DNA from: Neisseria lactamica NS19
Lineage (GTDB): Bacteria > Pseudomonadota > Gammaproteobacteria > Burkholderiales > Neisseriaceae
Reading direction: 5' to 3'
NCBI GenBank assembly: GCA_000193795.2
Contig: AEPI01000028.1
Span: 35,109-99,108, forward strand
Length of the DNA stretch: 64,000 nt
Below, in pieces: positions 15,927-25,138 of this stretch. Each line of letters opens with the position of its first letter. The first letter of the stretch is position 1. The position numbers were made by a program, and so were the translations under genes. The notes below the pieces were generated by a model. It was given only the letters and a program-made list of their open reading frames with translations, was not told the origin of the DNA and did not search any database.

Positions 15927-17474
15927 TTATGCTTGGTAAGCGTAAGAAGATTTGAAAGATTTCATGGCTTCGGTCAATGCTTTTTCGCTTTCGTCAGACA
16001 TTGCGCCTGATGCATTAATCGCTTCCAGAACCTCAGGATGTTGCGTACGTACGAAACTCAAGAATTCTGCTTCGAAAGCCAAGGCTTTGGATACCGGAAC
16101 ATCTGCGTAAGAACCGTTGTTGATCGCCCACAAAGTCAATGCCATTTCGGCAGTGTTCAATGTGCTGAATTGTTTTTGTTTCATCAATTCAGTAACCACT
16201 TCACCGTGTTGCAGCTGTTTGCGTGTTGCTTCGTCCAAATCGGAAGCAAATTGCGAGAACGCTGCCAATTCACGGTACTGTGCCAACGCCAAACGGATAC
16301 CGCCACCCAGTTTTTTGATGACTTTGGTTTGTGCTGCACCACCTACGCGCGATACGGAAATACCGGCATTGATTGCAGGACGGATACCGGCGTTGAACAA
16401 GTCGGTCTCCAAGAAGATTTGGCCGTCTGTAATCGAGATTACGTTGGTTGGTACGAATGCTGATACGTCACCGGCTTGGGTTTCAATAATTGGCAACGCA
16501 GTCAGAGAACCGGTTTTGCCTTTTACTTCGCCATTGGTCAGTTTTTCAACTTCATTTTCGCTGACGCGGGCTGCACGTTCCAACAAACGGGAGTGCAGAT
16601 AGAATACGTCGCCGGGATAGGCTTCACGGCCGGGCGGACGGCGCAGCAGCAGGGAAATTTGACGGTATGCGACGGCTTGTTTGGACAAGTCATCATATAC
16701 AATCAACGCATCTTCGCCGCGATCGCGGAAGAATTCGCCCATCGTGCAGCCGGAATAAGGGGCGATGTATTGCAGTGCAGCGGCTTCAGAAGCAGTTGCA
16801 GCAACCACGATGGTATGCTCCATCGCGCCATGCTCTTCCAATTTGCGTACTACGTTGGCAATAGAAGATGCTTTTTGACCGATAGCCACATAAATACAGA
16901 TTACGCCTGTACCTTTTTGGTTAACGATGGCATCCAGTGCTACGGCAGTTTTACCGGTTTGACGGTCACCAATGATCAACTCACGTTGGCCACGACCAAC
17001 CGGAACCATAGAGTCAATGGCTTTCAGGCCGGTTTGCATTGGTTGGTCAACCGATTTACGCGCAATCACACCTGGTGCAATTTTTTCGATTGGAGCAGTC
17101 AATGTTGTGTTGATTGGACCTTTACCATCGATAGGACGACCCAATGCATCAACCACGCGACCAACCAGTTCGCGACCGATCGGCACTTCCAAAATACGGC
17201 CGGTACAGGTAACCGTATCGCCTTCTTTAATGTGTTCGTACTCACCCAACACTACGGCGCCGACGGAGTCACGCTCCAAGTTCATGGCCAGACCGAAAGT
17301 GTTACCGGGGAATTCGAGCATCTCACCTTGCATCGCATCTGACAAACCATGAATACGAACAATGCCGTCAGTTACCGAAATTACCGTACCACGTGTACGC
17401 ACTTCTGCATTGACGGACAGATTTTCGATTTTGGCTTTAATCAAATCGCTGATTTCAGCAGGATTAAGCTGCAT
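15927..17474 (-). CDS. atpA: F1 ATP synthase alpha subunit
   Basis: Regulatory, non-catalytic nucleotide-binding subunit of 515 residues. Visible are Walker A GDRQTGKTA (about residues 170-178), the LIVYDDLSKQAVAYRQISLL block with Walker B, and the arginine-finger region SVSRVGGAAQ. N-terminal MQLNPAEISDLIKAKIENL is typical. It stands between atpH and atpG. Confidence 0.98.
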   Translation of the reverse strand: MQLNPAEISDLIKAKIENLSVNAEVRTRGTVISVTDGIVRIHGLSDAMQGEMLEFPGNTFGLAMNLERDSVGAVVLGEYEHIKEGDTVTCTGRILEVPIGRELVGRVVDALGRPIDGKGPINTTLTAPIEKIAPGVIARKSVDQPMQTGLKAIDSMVPVGRGQRELIIGDRQTGKTAVALDAIVNQKGTGVICIYVAIGQKASSIANVVRKLEEHGAMEHTIVVAATASEAAALQYIAPYSGCTMGEFFRDRGEDALIVYDDLSKQAVAYRQISLLLRRPPGREAYPGDVFYLHSRLLERAARVSENEVEKLTNGEVKGKTGSLTALPIIETQAGDVSAFVPTNVISITDGQIFLETDLFNAGIRPAINAGISVSRVGGAAQTKVIKKLGGGIRLALAQYRELAAFSQFASDLDEATRKQLQHGEVVTELMKQKQFSTLNTAEMALTLWAINNGSYADVPVSKALAFEAEFLSFVRTQHPEVLEAINASGAMSDESEKALTEAMKSFKSSYAYQA

Positions 17475-17484
17475 GAAAACTCTC

Positions 17485-18018
17485 CTAATTCGTCATAGTC
17501 GCATACAAGGCATTCAGTTTGCCTTGTACGGACAAGTCCAAGACCTGATCACCCACTTCTACTTTGATGCCTCCGATTAATTCGGGGGCAACTTTGGCTA
17601 CCACATCCAATTTGCTGTTGAAGCGTTTTGTCAGGATATCGGTAACATCGGCCAGCTGCTGGGAACTGAGTTCATACGCACTGTAAATTACTGCCGATTT
17701 CGTATTATTGTGTGTCAAGGTCAAATCTTGATATTGGGCATAAATTTCCGGCAATGCCGGCAAACGTTTTTGCTCGGCCAAAACGGTAATGAAATTTGCC
17801 AATTCGGCATTTTCGATACCGGCAAGGCTTTTGAGCATTTCCGCTTTTTCGGAAGCCCCCGTTACCGGTTGTTCGATAAGTGCGGTAACTTTCTCATCCC
17901 GAACAACCGCAGCGAGTTCTTTCAGCCCGCCCAACCAAGACTCGATTTGGTTTTTTTCCTGAGCCAGACCAAACAATGCTTTCGCATAAGGTCTGGCAAT
18001 CGTTGCGAACTCCGCCAT
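17485..18018 (-). CDS. atpH: F1 ATP synthase delta subunit
   Basis: Stator subunit of 177 residues linking the top of F1 to the b-subunit stalk (OSCP family). The N-terminal MAEFATIARPYAKALF is a family signature and the C-terminal IGGIKVEVGDQVLDLSVQGKL block is highly conserved. It starts 4 bases after atpF and is followed 10 bases later by atpA. Confidence 0.97.
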   Translation of the reverse strand: MAEFATIARPYAKALFGLAQEKNQIESWLGGLKELAAVVRDEKVTALIEQPVTGASEKAEMLKSLAGIENAELANFITVLAEQKRLPALPEIYAQYQDLTLTHNNTKSAVIYSAYELSSQQLADVTDILTKRFNSKLDVVAKVAPELIGGIKVEVGDQVLDLSVQGKLNALYATMTN

Positions 18019-18022
18019 AAGG

Positions 18023-18493
18023 TTACAGCTCCTGTTTTAAGGTACTGAGCAAATCTGCATGCTTGGAGGCATCGACTTCTTTACGCAGGATAGACTCCGC
18101 ACCTTTGACAGCCAATGAAGCGACCTGCTCGCGCAATACTTCGCGCGCACGGTTAACTTCTTGCTCCACATCGGCTTTTGCCTGGGCTGCAATGCGCGCC
18201 GCTTCTTGAGAAGCTTGCTCTTTGGCTTCTTCTACAATTTTTGCAGCACGTTTTTCGGCGTTGGCAACCATTTCGGTTACTTGGTTACGCCCTTCGGCCA
18301 TAAGTTCTGCAACTTTTTTCTCTGCCTGCTCAAAATCGCTCTTACCGCGCTCGGCAGCAGCCAAGCCCTCGGCGATTTTTGCGGCACGCTCATCCAATGC
18401 TTTGGCAATCGGAGACCATACGAATTTCATCGTAAACCAAACCAAGCCAAAGAAAACTAGGATTTGCGCAAATAAGGTTGCATTAATATTCAC
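18023..18493 (-). CDS. atpF: Fo ATP synthase b subunit
   Basis: Peripheral stalk subunit of 156 residues. It begins MNINATLFAQILVFFGLVWF, a single membrane helix, and then runs as a long charged Ala/Glu/Lys helix typical of the b-subunit coiled coil (residues about 30-150). Length is that of the family. It lies between the c-subunit gene atpE and atpH. Confidence 0.97.
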   Translation of the reverse strand: MNINATLFAQILVFFGLVWFTMKFVWSPIAKALDERAAKIAEGLAAAERGKSDFEQAEKKVAELMAEGRNQVTEMVANAEKRAAKIVEEAKEQASQEAARIAAQAKADVEQEVNRAREVLREQVASLAVKGAESILRKEVDASKHADLLSTLKQEL

Positions 18494-18566
18494 GTTACTT
18501 AACCTTCGTATCCGGATTAATCAAACAGGCCGTAAGCCTGTATCTGAACGGATCGCTCCGTTTTGA

Positions 18567-18809
18567 TTACGCAGCACCAGTACCAAACGGATTAACGAAG
18601 GCGAACAACAGGGCAATAGCCACACCGATCAAGAAGGCCGCGTCGATCAAACCGGCAATCAAGAACAGTTTGGTTTGCAGAGGACCGATCAGCTCAGGTT
18701 GGCGGGCAGAAGATTCCAAATATTTAGAACCGACCATTGCGATACCGATAGAGGCACCCAACGCGCCCAAGGCAACAATCAAACCACATGCGATAGCAAT
18801 CAAACCCAT
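18567..18809 (-). CDS. atpE: Fo ATP synthase c subunit
   Basis: 80-residue proteolipid of the proton-driven c-ring. Two membrane helices are separated by the polar loop SSARQPELIGPLQTK; the first is glycine-rich (GALGASIGIAMVG) and the second carries the proton-binding acid in LIAGLIDAAFLIGV. No Na+-type ligand pattern is obvious, so a proton enzyme is the natural reading. Confidence 0.97.
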   Translation of the reverse strand: MGLIAIACGLIVALGALGASIGIAMVGSKYLESSARQPELIGPLQTKLFLIAGLIDAAFLIGVAIALLFAFVNPFGTGAA

Positions 18810-18865
18810 TTTAAACTCCTTAAAGAAACAAAGGTTAAACTACAAAAACAAACTACCTGGGAAAA

Positions 18866-19732
18866 TCAGTGGGCATCGTGAGCCTGCCCGATATAGACAA
18901 ACGCCAACGCCATAAAAATAAACGCCTGCAGGGTAATGACCAGAATATGGAAAATCGCCCACGCCAATCCGGCAATAATATGGAAGACGAACAGAATCGG
19001 ATCCATCACTTCAACGCTGCCGGAAGCCGCCCAAGCACCGCCAAGCAGAGCAATCAGCAGGAATACCAATTCGCCCGCATACATATTGCCGAACAACCGC
19101 ATACCGTGTGATACGGTTTTAGAAAGAAACTCGACCAAATTCAGCAGGAAGTTCGCAGGTGCGAGTTTTGCACCGAACGGCGCACTGAACAGCTCGTGGA
19201 ACCAGCCGCCCAATCCTTTGATTTTGATGTTGTAGTAAATACAAATCAGCAATACGCCGATCGCCAAAGCCAAAGTCGTATTCAAATCGGCAGTCGGTAC
19301 GACGCGCAGCAGTGCGTGATGATTGCCGGTAATGCCCTGCCATACCGTCGGCAGCAAATCGACCGGCAGCATATCCATCGCGTTCATCAGGAAAATCCAA
19401 ACAAACAGCGTCAGACCCAACGGCGCGACGGCTTTTCTAGACTTTTCGTTGTGAATGATGCTCTTACACATATCGTCCACGAACTCGAACAGGATTTCCA
19501 CTGCTGCCTGAAAACGCCCGGGAACGCCTGCCGTCGCTTTTTTTGCACCGCGCCACAACAGGAAGCTGCCGATTACGCCCAACAGGACGGCAAAAAAGAC
19601 GGCATCAAGGTTAATAAACGAAAAATCAGCAATGTTTTTCAGTCCCTGACCCTGAGTAACATCCGACAAACTGGTCAAGCTCTGCAAGTGGTGCTTGATG
19701 TAGTCGGCAGCGGTAATGGTTTCACCTGCCAT
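18866..19732 (-). CDS. atpB: Fo ATP synthase a subunit
   Basis: Membrane proton-channel subunit of 288 residues. Several hydrophobic helices are visible, with the essential arginine in the fourth (KTVSHGMRLFGNMYAGELVF) and the C-terminal helix HILVITLQAFIFMALAFVYI. Its start overlaps the end of atpI by 11 bases. It pairs with the c-ring to form the proton path. Confidence 0.97.
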   Translation of the reverse strand: MAGETITAADYIKHHLQSLTSLSDVTQGQGLKNIADFSFINLDAVFFAVLLGVIGSFLLWRGAKKATAGVPGRFQAAVEILFEFVDDMCKSIIHNEKSRKAVAPLGLTLFVWIFLMNAMDMLPVDLLPTVWQGITGNHHALLRVVPTADLNTTLALAIGVLLICIYYNIKIKGLGGWFHELFSAPFGAKLAPANFLLNLVEFLSKTVSHGMRLFGNMYAGELVFLLIALLGGAWAASGSVEVMDPILFVFHIIAGLAWAIFHILVITLQAFIFMALAFVYIGQAHDAH

Positions 19733-20075
19733 AATCTTTCACTCTCAACAATACTAAAAAAACCAGATGGCTGACACCGAGCAGCCCCATCAGAAACGGG
19801 GCGAACACCAGCGATTGATGCCATATTGCAAATACGGCGAGCATAGACAACAGCGACAGCACTACTTTTAAAATCTCTCCGAAGACGAACATCCTGCTTT
19901 GCAGGAATGGGTTGCTCCTGAAAAGTTTTAAAAGTAAAACTGCAACAAACGTGGGAAGCAGGTAGGACAAACCGCCCCCGACCGCCGAAAGGAATCCGGC
20001 AAAACCCCATACGGCAAAGGCAACTGCGGCGCATATGGACAACACGGCGGATTGTAGGATGATAATCTGCTTCAT
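19722..20075 (-). CDS. atpI: ATP synthase protein I
   Basis: 117-residue membrane protein with four hydrophobic segments, first gene of the atp operon. AtpI proteins assist c-ring assembly and are poorly conserved; the identification rests mainly on position, size and hydrophobicity. The stretch to its right (20076-20309) is the likely operon promoter region: on the minus strand an extended -10 (TGTGTTAGAAT) lies near 20205-20225, but no exact start is claimed. Confidence 0.85.
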   Translation of the reverse strand: MKQIIILQSAVLSICAAVAFAVWGFAGFLSAVGGGLSYLLPTFVAVLLLKLFRSNPFLQSRMFVFGEILKVVLSLLSMLAVFAIWHQSLVFAPFLMGLLGVSHLVFLVLLRVKDYGR

Positions 20076-20309
20076 AAAGGGAATGTTTCCGCCCCGGATT
20101 TGGGGCGCGGCTAATATAATTTAGAAGCCTTATTACGTCAAGCGATAGTTAATCTTTGTGAAACAACGTATCCCGATCCGCCGCACCTGCCGCCCGGTTA
20201 ACGGCGTAACGGTGCTATTCTAACACACATTACATATAATTACAGATTATTGGAACGTTTGCCCGCAGTTTCTTTACGTTTTATGTTTCAGACGGCATAT
20301 CGCGCGAAA

Positions 20310-21170
20310 TTAAGGCCGGTAATCTATTCCCAACTGCTCCAGCAGATGGCCGAACGTTTCGGGCGTGTCGAAATGCAGGATGATTTTGCCTTTTTTATGG
20401 TTGGCGGTTTTGATTTCGGCGTTGACACCTAGTTTTTCAGTCAGCAAATCGTTCAGGCGGCCGATGTCGGCGGCGGCAGGCTTTTTGGGCTCGGGGCGTT
20501 TGTTTTGAAGGGCGGCTTGGCTGCGGCGTTCGACTTCGCGCACCGACCAGCCGTTTTTAACGGCCTTTTGCGCCAACTCGAGCTGTTCGACGACGGGCAG
20601 GGTCAGCAATGCGCGGGCGTGCCCCATTTCGAGGCGGCGTTGGTAAAGCATTTCCTGCACGGGTTCGGGCAGGCTTAAAAGGCGCAGGCTGTTGGAAATC
20701 GCGCTTCGGCTTTTGCCGACGGCGCGGGCGATGGTTTCGTGGGTCAGTCCGAACTCGTCGGCAAGGCGTTTCAAGCCTTGTGCTTCTTCGATGGGGTTGA
20801 GGTTTTCGCGCTGGAGGTTTTCGATCAAACCCATTGCCAATGCGGTTTCGTCGCTGATGGTTTTGATAACGGCGGGGATTTCGGCCAGGCCGGCAATCTG
20901 TGCGGCGCGCCAACGCCGCTCCCCTGCAATCAGTTCGTATCGGGACAAACCGTGTTCGCGCACGATGACGGGCTGTATCACGCCTTGTGCTTTAATCGAA
21001 TCTGCCAGCTCCTGCAAGGCTTCGTCATCGATTTGAACACGCGCCTGATAGCGGCCGGGCCGGATATCTTTCACGGCAACCGCAGTCAGCCGGTCGCCGC
21101 TGCTGTTGTCCGCGCCGTTGGCGAGCAGCGAATCCAATCCGCGCCCCAATCCGCCTTTTACTTTTGCCAT
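20310..21170 (-). CDS. parB: Chromosome partitioning protein ParB
   Basis: 286-residue CTP-dependent DNA clamp that loads on parS sites and spreads to organise the origin region. KGGLGRGLDSLLA at the N-terminus, the ParB/Srx box GERRWRAAQIAGL(about residues 88-100), IENLQRENLNPIEEAQGLK and a helix-turn-helix with VGKSRSAISNSLRLL mark the family. No parA lies beside it in this window, and I saw no consensus parS palindrome nearby. It is upstream of, and on the same strand as, the atp operon. Confidence 0.96.
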   Translation of the reverse strand: MAKVKGGLGRGLDSLLANGADNSSGDRLTAVAVKDIRPGRYQARVQIDDEALQELADSIKAQGVIQPVIVREHGLSRYELIAGERRWRAAQIAGLAEIPAVIKTISDETALAMGLIENLQRENLNPIEEAQGLKRLADEFGLTHETIARAVGKSRSAISNSLRLLSLPEPVQEMLYQRRLEMGHARALLTLPVVEQLELAQKAVKNGWSVREVERRSQAALQNKRPEPKKPAAADIGRLNDLLTEKLGVNAEIKTANHKKGKIILHFDTPETFGHLLEQLGIDYRP

Positions 21171-21327
21171 ACCGCCCTCCCGTGCCTATTCAGATAGGAT
21201 GTTAAATCGGGTATTTTATCGGATATTGGGTGTTGCCGACAATTTGTATCCGTGTTTATCGGATTTCTGTTTTTTCACTATAATAGCCGGTTTGCCGTTG
21301 CAGGCGGTTTTATGGGAAAGGCGGATG

Positions 21328-21897
21328 ATGGTACGGCGTTTGATTGTCGGCATCAGCGGGGCGAGCGGTTTCGCTTATGGTGTCAAGGCGTTGCGGCTTT
21401 TGCGCGCGCAGGGGGTAGAAACGCACCTTGTGGTGTCGAAAGGCGCGGAGATGGCGCGGACTTCGGAAACGGATTATACGAAAGACGAAGTATATGCCCT
21501 CGCCGACTTCGTGCATCCAGTCGGCAATATCGGGGCGTGCATTGCCAGCGGTACGTTTAAAACGGACGGGATGCTGGTCGCACCCTGTTCGATGCGGACG
21601 CTTGCCTCGGTCGCACACGGCTTCGGCGACAATCTCTTGACGCGTGCGGCGGATGTGGTTTTGAAAGAAAGGCGGCGGCTGGTGCTGATGGTGCGCGAAA
21701 CGCCGTTGAACCTTGCCCACTTGGACAATATGAGGCGGGTGGCGGAAATGGGCGGCATCGTGTTTCCGCCCGTGCCGGCGATGTACCGCAAGCCGCAGAC
21801 GGCGGACGACGTGGTGGCGCACAGTGTTGCACACGCGCTGTCGCTGTTCGGAATCAATACGCCGGATTTTGCGGAATGGCAGGGTACGGCGGATTGA
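21328..21897 (+). CDS. ubiX: Flavin prenyltransferase UbiX
   Basis: 189-residue flavoprotein that joins dimethylallyl phosphate to FMN, producing the prenylated FMN cofactor of the decarboxylase UbiD in ubiquinone synthesis. MVRRLIVGISGASG at the N-terminus, the VAPCSMRTLASVAHG segment and the LMVRETPL motif are characteristic. ATG 21328 is chosen because it gives the standard N-terminus; ATG 21325 directly before it is an alternative, and AAAGGCGG lies upstream. It diverges from parB. Confidence 0.95.
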   Translation: MVRRLIVGISGASGFAYGVKALRLLRAQGVETHLVVSKGAEMARTSETDYTKDEVYALADFVHPVGNIGACIASGTFKTDGMLVAPCSMRTLASVAHGFGDNLLTRAADVVLKERRRLVLMVRETPLNLAHLDNMRRVAEMGGIVFPPVPAMYRKPQTADDVVAHSVAHALSLFGINTPDFAEWQGTAD

Positions 21898-21908
21898 ACA
21901 GACGGGCG

Positions 21909-21946
21909 GATGCCGTCTGAACCGCATTCCGTGTTCAGACGGCATC
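21909..21946 (+). terminator. Paired uptake-sequence terminator after ubiX
   Basis: GATGCCGTCTGAAC and GTTCAGACGGCATC around a 10-base loop, 12 bases after the ubiX stop. Confidence 0.8.
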
Positions 21947-22076
21947 TGCCCGTCCTTGTTTGCGCGTCAATCCGGATCTGTCGGTTTCGGTCTGATTGGA
22001 AATGGCGGCAAACCCAAGCTTCCGGATTTCTGCCTTTTCGGGAATGACGAAAGTGTGCTTGCAGCCTGGCCGGATA

Positions 22077-22183
22077 TATAGTGGATTAACAAAAATCAGG
22101 ACAAGGCGACGAAGCCGCAGACAGTACAGAGATAGTACGACAAGGCGAGGCAACGCCATACCGGTTTTTGTTAATCCACTATA
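22077..22183. repeat. Correia element downstream of metQ and ubiX
   Basis: 107-bp short form with TATAGTGGATTAAC and GTTAATCCACTATA termini, located between the convergent genes ubiX and metQ. Confidence 0.95.
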
Positions 22184-22218
22184 AAATCCTCTTCTGCAAA
22201 ATGCCCGCCGTATTCAAA

Positions 22219-22250
22219 AAAATGCCGTCTGAACTGTTCAGACGGCATTT
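22219..22250 (-). terminator. Paired uptake-sequence terminator of metNIQ
   Basis: AAATGCCGTCTGAAC / GTTCAGACGGCATTT with a T run of seven on the minus strand, 20 bases beyond the metQ stop. Confidence 0.85.
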
Positions 22251-22269
22251 TTCACGCACCGTTGCCGAT

Positions 22270-23136
22270 TTATTTGGCGGCACCCTCATTCCAGGCGGCG
22301 GGGTATTTGTAGCCCTCGAAGCGTTTGTGCGCGTAGGCTTTGAACGCGTCGGAGTTGTAGGCCTCGGTTACGTCTTTCAACCATTGGCTGTCTTTGTCGG
22401 CAGTTTTGACGGCAGACCAGTTGACATAGGCAAAGCTCGGCTCTTGGAACAGGGCTTCGGTCAGCTTCATACCGCTGCTTATGGCGTAGTTGCCGTTGAC
22501 GACGGCAAAATCCACGTCGGCGCGGCTGCGCGGCAGTTGTGCGGCTTCAAGCTCGACGATTTTGATGTTTTTCAGGTTTTCGGCAATATCCGCTTTGGAT
22601 GCGGTCAGCGGATTGATGCCGTCTTTAAGTTTGATCCAACCCAGTTCGTTGAGCATGACTAAAGCGCGGGCGAAATTGGACGGGTCGTTGGGCGCGGATA
22701 CGGTGCTGCCGTCTTTGACTTCTTCCAGCGATTTCAGCTTGCCCGGATACAGTCCCAAAGGCGCGGTCGGCACTTGGAAGGCTTCGGTGATGTCCAGGTT
22801 GTGTTCTTTTTTGAAATCGTCAAGATAGGGTTTGTGTTGGAAGACGTTGATGTCCAACTCGCCTTCCGCCAATGCCAGATTCGGGCGCACATAGTCGGTA
22901 AATTCGACCAGTTTGACGGTGTATCCTTTTTTCTCCAGCTCAGGTTGGATGTGTTCTTTGACCATATCGCCGAAGTCGCCGACCGTCGTACCGAAGACGA
23001 TTTCTTTTTTCTCCGCGCCGTTATCGGCGGAAGGGGCGGCGGCAGAGGCTGCGGGCGCGCTGTCCTGTTGACCGCCGCAGGCGGCGAGGATGAGCGCGAG
23101 TGCGGCGGCGGAAAGGGTTTTGAAGAAGGGTTTCAT
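22270..23136 (-). CDS. metQ: Methionine-binding lipoprotein MetQ
   Basis: 288-residue substrate-binding lipoprotein of the MetNIQ methionine importer, known in meningococci as a surface-exposed antigen (GNA1946). Signal peptide with lipobox LAAC (mature Cys about residue 20), then an Ala/Ser-rich linker and the NlpA-family domain with FGTTVGDFGDMV, VEFTDYVRPNLAL, DINVFQHKPYL and PNDPSNFARAL, which line the methionine site. It lies 200 bases after metI; a spacer that large, with an uptake motif, allows separate regulation. Confidence 0.96.
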   Translation of the reverse strand: MKPFFKTLSAAALALILAACGGQQDSAPAASAAAPSADNGAEKKEIVFGTTVGDFGDMVKEHIQPELEKKGYTVKLVEFTDYVRPNLALAEGELDINVFQHKPYLDDFKKEHNLDITEAFQVPTAPLGLYPGKLKSLEEVKDGSTVSAPNDPSNFARALVMLNELGWIKLKDGINPLTASKADIAENLKNIKIVELEAAQLPRSRADVDFAVVNGNYAISSGMKLTEALFQEPSFAYVNWSAVKTADKDSQWLKDVTEAYNSDAFKAYAHKRFEGYKYPAAWNEGAAK

Positions 23137-23336
23137 ATTTTCTCCTGATGTTGTGGTGGTTTCAAATAAAAATGACGGGCAGGGAGTCCTGCCGTCCGGA
23201 TTTAGCGTTCAGACGGCATTTGCCGCGAACAGGGGGATTTTATAGCATTTTTAACGGTGCGGCGGATATTTCACCCTACCGTATCGTTCTCAAGCCTGAA
23301 AACCGGCTTCATCCGGGCTTCAGACGGCATTCGGGT

Positions 23337-24023
23337 TTAACGTTTGTCCAATTTCCGCGCCAACGCGTTGCCGGTGCTTTGAATCAGGATGACCAGCAGC
23401 ACGAGGAGGGCGACGATGAAGACGATGACTTCGGTTTGGTAGCGGTAGTAGCCGTAGCGGATGGCGAGGTCGCCCAAGCCGCCGCCGCCTATCATTCCTG
23501 CCGCCGCGCTGTATGACAAAAGTCCGATGGCAAGCACGGTGATGCTGGAAACCATACCCGCGCGCGCTTCATTTAAGAGGACTTTGCGGACGATGGCAAC
23601 CGGCGGCGCACCCATCGCGGCGGCGGCTTCAATCACGCCTTTGGGGACTTCGCGCAGGTTTTGTTCCACCAAACGGGCAAAATAAAACAATCCCGACACG
23701 CTCAACACCAGCGAGGCGGCAACCGGGCCGATAGTGCTGCCGACGATGACGCGTGTGGCGGGTATCATCGCAATCATCAGGATGACGAAGGGGAAGGCGC
23801 GCATGAGGTTGACTAAGTTGTCGAGCAGGAAATTTACCGGCTTGTTGTAATGCAGCTGGCGGCTGGAAGTTACGAAGAGCAACACGCCCAACAGCGTGCC
23901 GAAAATGACGGCAAACGTGGTGGACAGCCCGACCATCACAAAGGTTTCGCCCAAGGCGCGGACGATTTCGCCTTTCATACCGATGATGTTGGAAACGGCT
24001 TGTTGGAATGTTAAGTCTGCCAT
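23337..24023 (-). CDS. metI: Methionine ABC transporter permease MetI
   Basis: 228-residue inner-membrane permease starting MADLTFQQAVSNIIGM at 24023 (the longer open frame upstream overlaps metN and is not conserved). Five hydrophobic segments and the EAA coupling motif (EAAAAMGAPPVAIVRKVLLNEARAG) that docks on the ATPase MetN are visible. The start codon overlaps or abuts the end of metN (stop near 24025), implying translational coupling. Confidence 0.95.
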   Translation of the reverse strand: MADLTFQQAVSNIIGMKGEIVRALGETFVMVGLSTTFAVIFGTLLGVLLFVTSSRQLHYNKPVNFLLDNLVNLMRAFPFVILMIAMIPATRVIVGSTIGPVAASLVLSVSGLFYFARLVEQNLREVPKGVIEAAAAMGAPPVAIVRKVLLNEARAGMVSSITVLAIGLLSYSAAAGMIGGGGLGDLAIRYGYYRYQTEVIVFIVALLVLLVILIQSTGNALARKLDKR

Positions 24024-24024
24024 T

Positions 24025-24762
24025 TCAGTCCTCTCTGATGAGTTCGCGCCCGATGTCGGATCGGGCGTGGATTTGGTTGCCGCGTACTTCGACGATTTCA
24101 ACGACTTTGCCTTTATCCAACAGGGCGGCGCGGTCGCACAGACGGCAGATGACGCTCATTTCGTGGGTTACGATGACGATGGTAACGTTGAAGCGTTTGT
24201 TGATGTCTTCCAAACATTCCAAGACGCTGCGCGTGGTGGCGGGGTCGAGGGCGGAAGTCGGTTCGTCGGCGAGGATGACTTGGGGTTTGGGCGCGAGCGC
24301 GCGGGCGATACCGACGCGCTGTTTCTGACCGCCGGAAAGCTGGGCGGGATAGTGGTCGGCGCGTTCGGTCAAACCGACGATTTCAAGGCATTCTTTGACG
24401 CGTTCTTTGGTTTTTTCAGACGGCCATCTGGCAATTTCCAAAGGAAAGGCAACATTGTCGGCAACGGTGCGGTTGCTCAAAAGATTGAACTGCTGAAATA
24501 CCATGCCGATATTTTGCCGCGCCTGACGCAATGCGGCGGCATCAAGCGCGGTCAGCTCTTGTCCGCACACATTGACCTTGCCGCTGTCGGGACGTTCTAA
24601 CAGGTTAATCAGGCGCAGCAGGGTGGATTTGCCCGCACCTGAATAGCCCATCAGACCGAAGATTTCGCCGTCGCGGATTTCGAGGTTGGTCGGCTCGACG
24701 GCGGCAAAACGGGTCTTGTCGCGCGTTTGGTAATGCTTGGAAACCTTGTCCAAAATAATCAT
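24025..24762 (-). CDS. metN: Methionine ABC transporter ATP-binding protein MetN
   Basis: 245-residue ABC ATPase starting MIILDKVSKHYQ at 24762. Walker A GYSGAGKST (about residues 38-46), the LSGGQKQRVGIARAL signature, Walker B VILADEPTSALD and the His switch VTHEM are all present. The usual C-terminal ACT-like regulatory domain of longer MetN proteins (about 340 residues in E. coli) is absent, so feedback inhibition by methionine at that domain is not expected. First gene of metNIQ. Confidence 0.93.
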   Translation of the reverse strand: MIILDKVSKHYQTRDKTRFAAVEPTNLEIRDGEIFGLMGYSGAGKSTLLRLINLLERPDSGKVNVCGQELTALDAAALRQARQNIGMVFQQFNLLSNRTVADNVAFPLEIARWPSEKTKERVKECLEIVGLTERADHYPAQLSGGQKQRVGIARALAPKPQVILADEPTSALDPATTRSVLECLEDINKRFNVTIVIVTHEMSVICRLCDRAALLDKGKVVEIVEVRGNQIHARSDIGRELIRED

Positions 24763-25138
24763 TGTCTTTCCCATACAACAAAGCCCGATGTCGGACACAA
24801 CGGGCGCGGAAGATAAAGCTGAAATTGTCGGAACGCTTTAGCTGTTATGCCCGCAAGCTGTGTCAAATCGGCAGGTTAATTTTCGTAGGATATTATCGGG
24901 AAAGCCTTTTTTTGTCAATAAGGCAGGAAGCGGGCAACCATTTCGGACAATGCCGTCTGAAACGGGCAAAGGCAGCGGTTCGCACTCAAACGGCAAATGA
25001 TTGAAAAATATAAATTATGTCGGAAACATTCCAAAGGCGGTGCAGTTTCGGCATATAATTCGGGTAAACGCCTGTTCAGACGGCATTTTGTCTTTTCCAA
25101 CCCTGACCATTCAGGGTTCCGATTCTTAAGGAAATCCG
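24763..25138. promoter_or_regulatory. Divergent upstream region of metN and ltgA
   Basis: 376 bases without a gene. On the + strand a TATAAT hexamer at 25054-25059 is a plausible -10 for ltgA, with an uptake sequence just after it (25076-25087). On the minus strand the metN leader is about 140 bases of mixed sequence; I looked for and did not find a convincing S-box or other SAM-riboswitch fold. Confidence 0.4.

Larger units (their letters stand above)
21947..22269. other. Intergenic region between ubiX and metQ
   Basis: About 320 bases without a supported gene. It holds a dRS3-like half repeat near 22030, a Correia element (22077-22183) and the metQ terminator (22219-22250). Confidence 0.7.

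Noticed and set aside
20076..21309. parS sites near parB
   Set aside because: I looked for the near-palindromic GTTTCACGTGAAAC pattern around parB and found only a partial GTGAAAC match, not a full site.
24763..24900. SAM riboswitch in the metN leader
   Set aside because: No pseudoknot or S-box core could be traced; the sequence is too weakly structured to support it.
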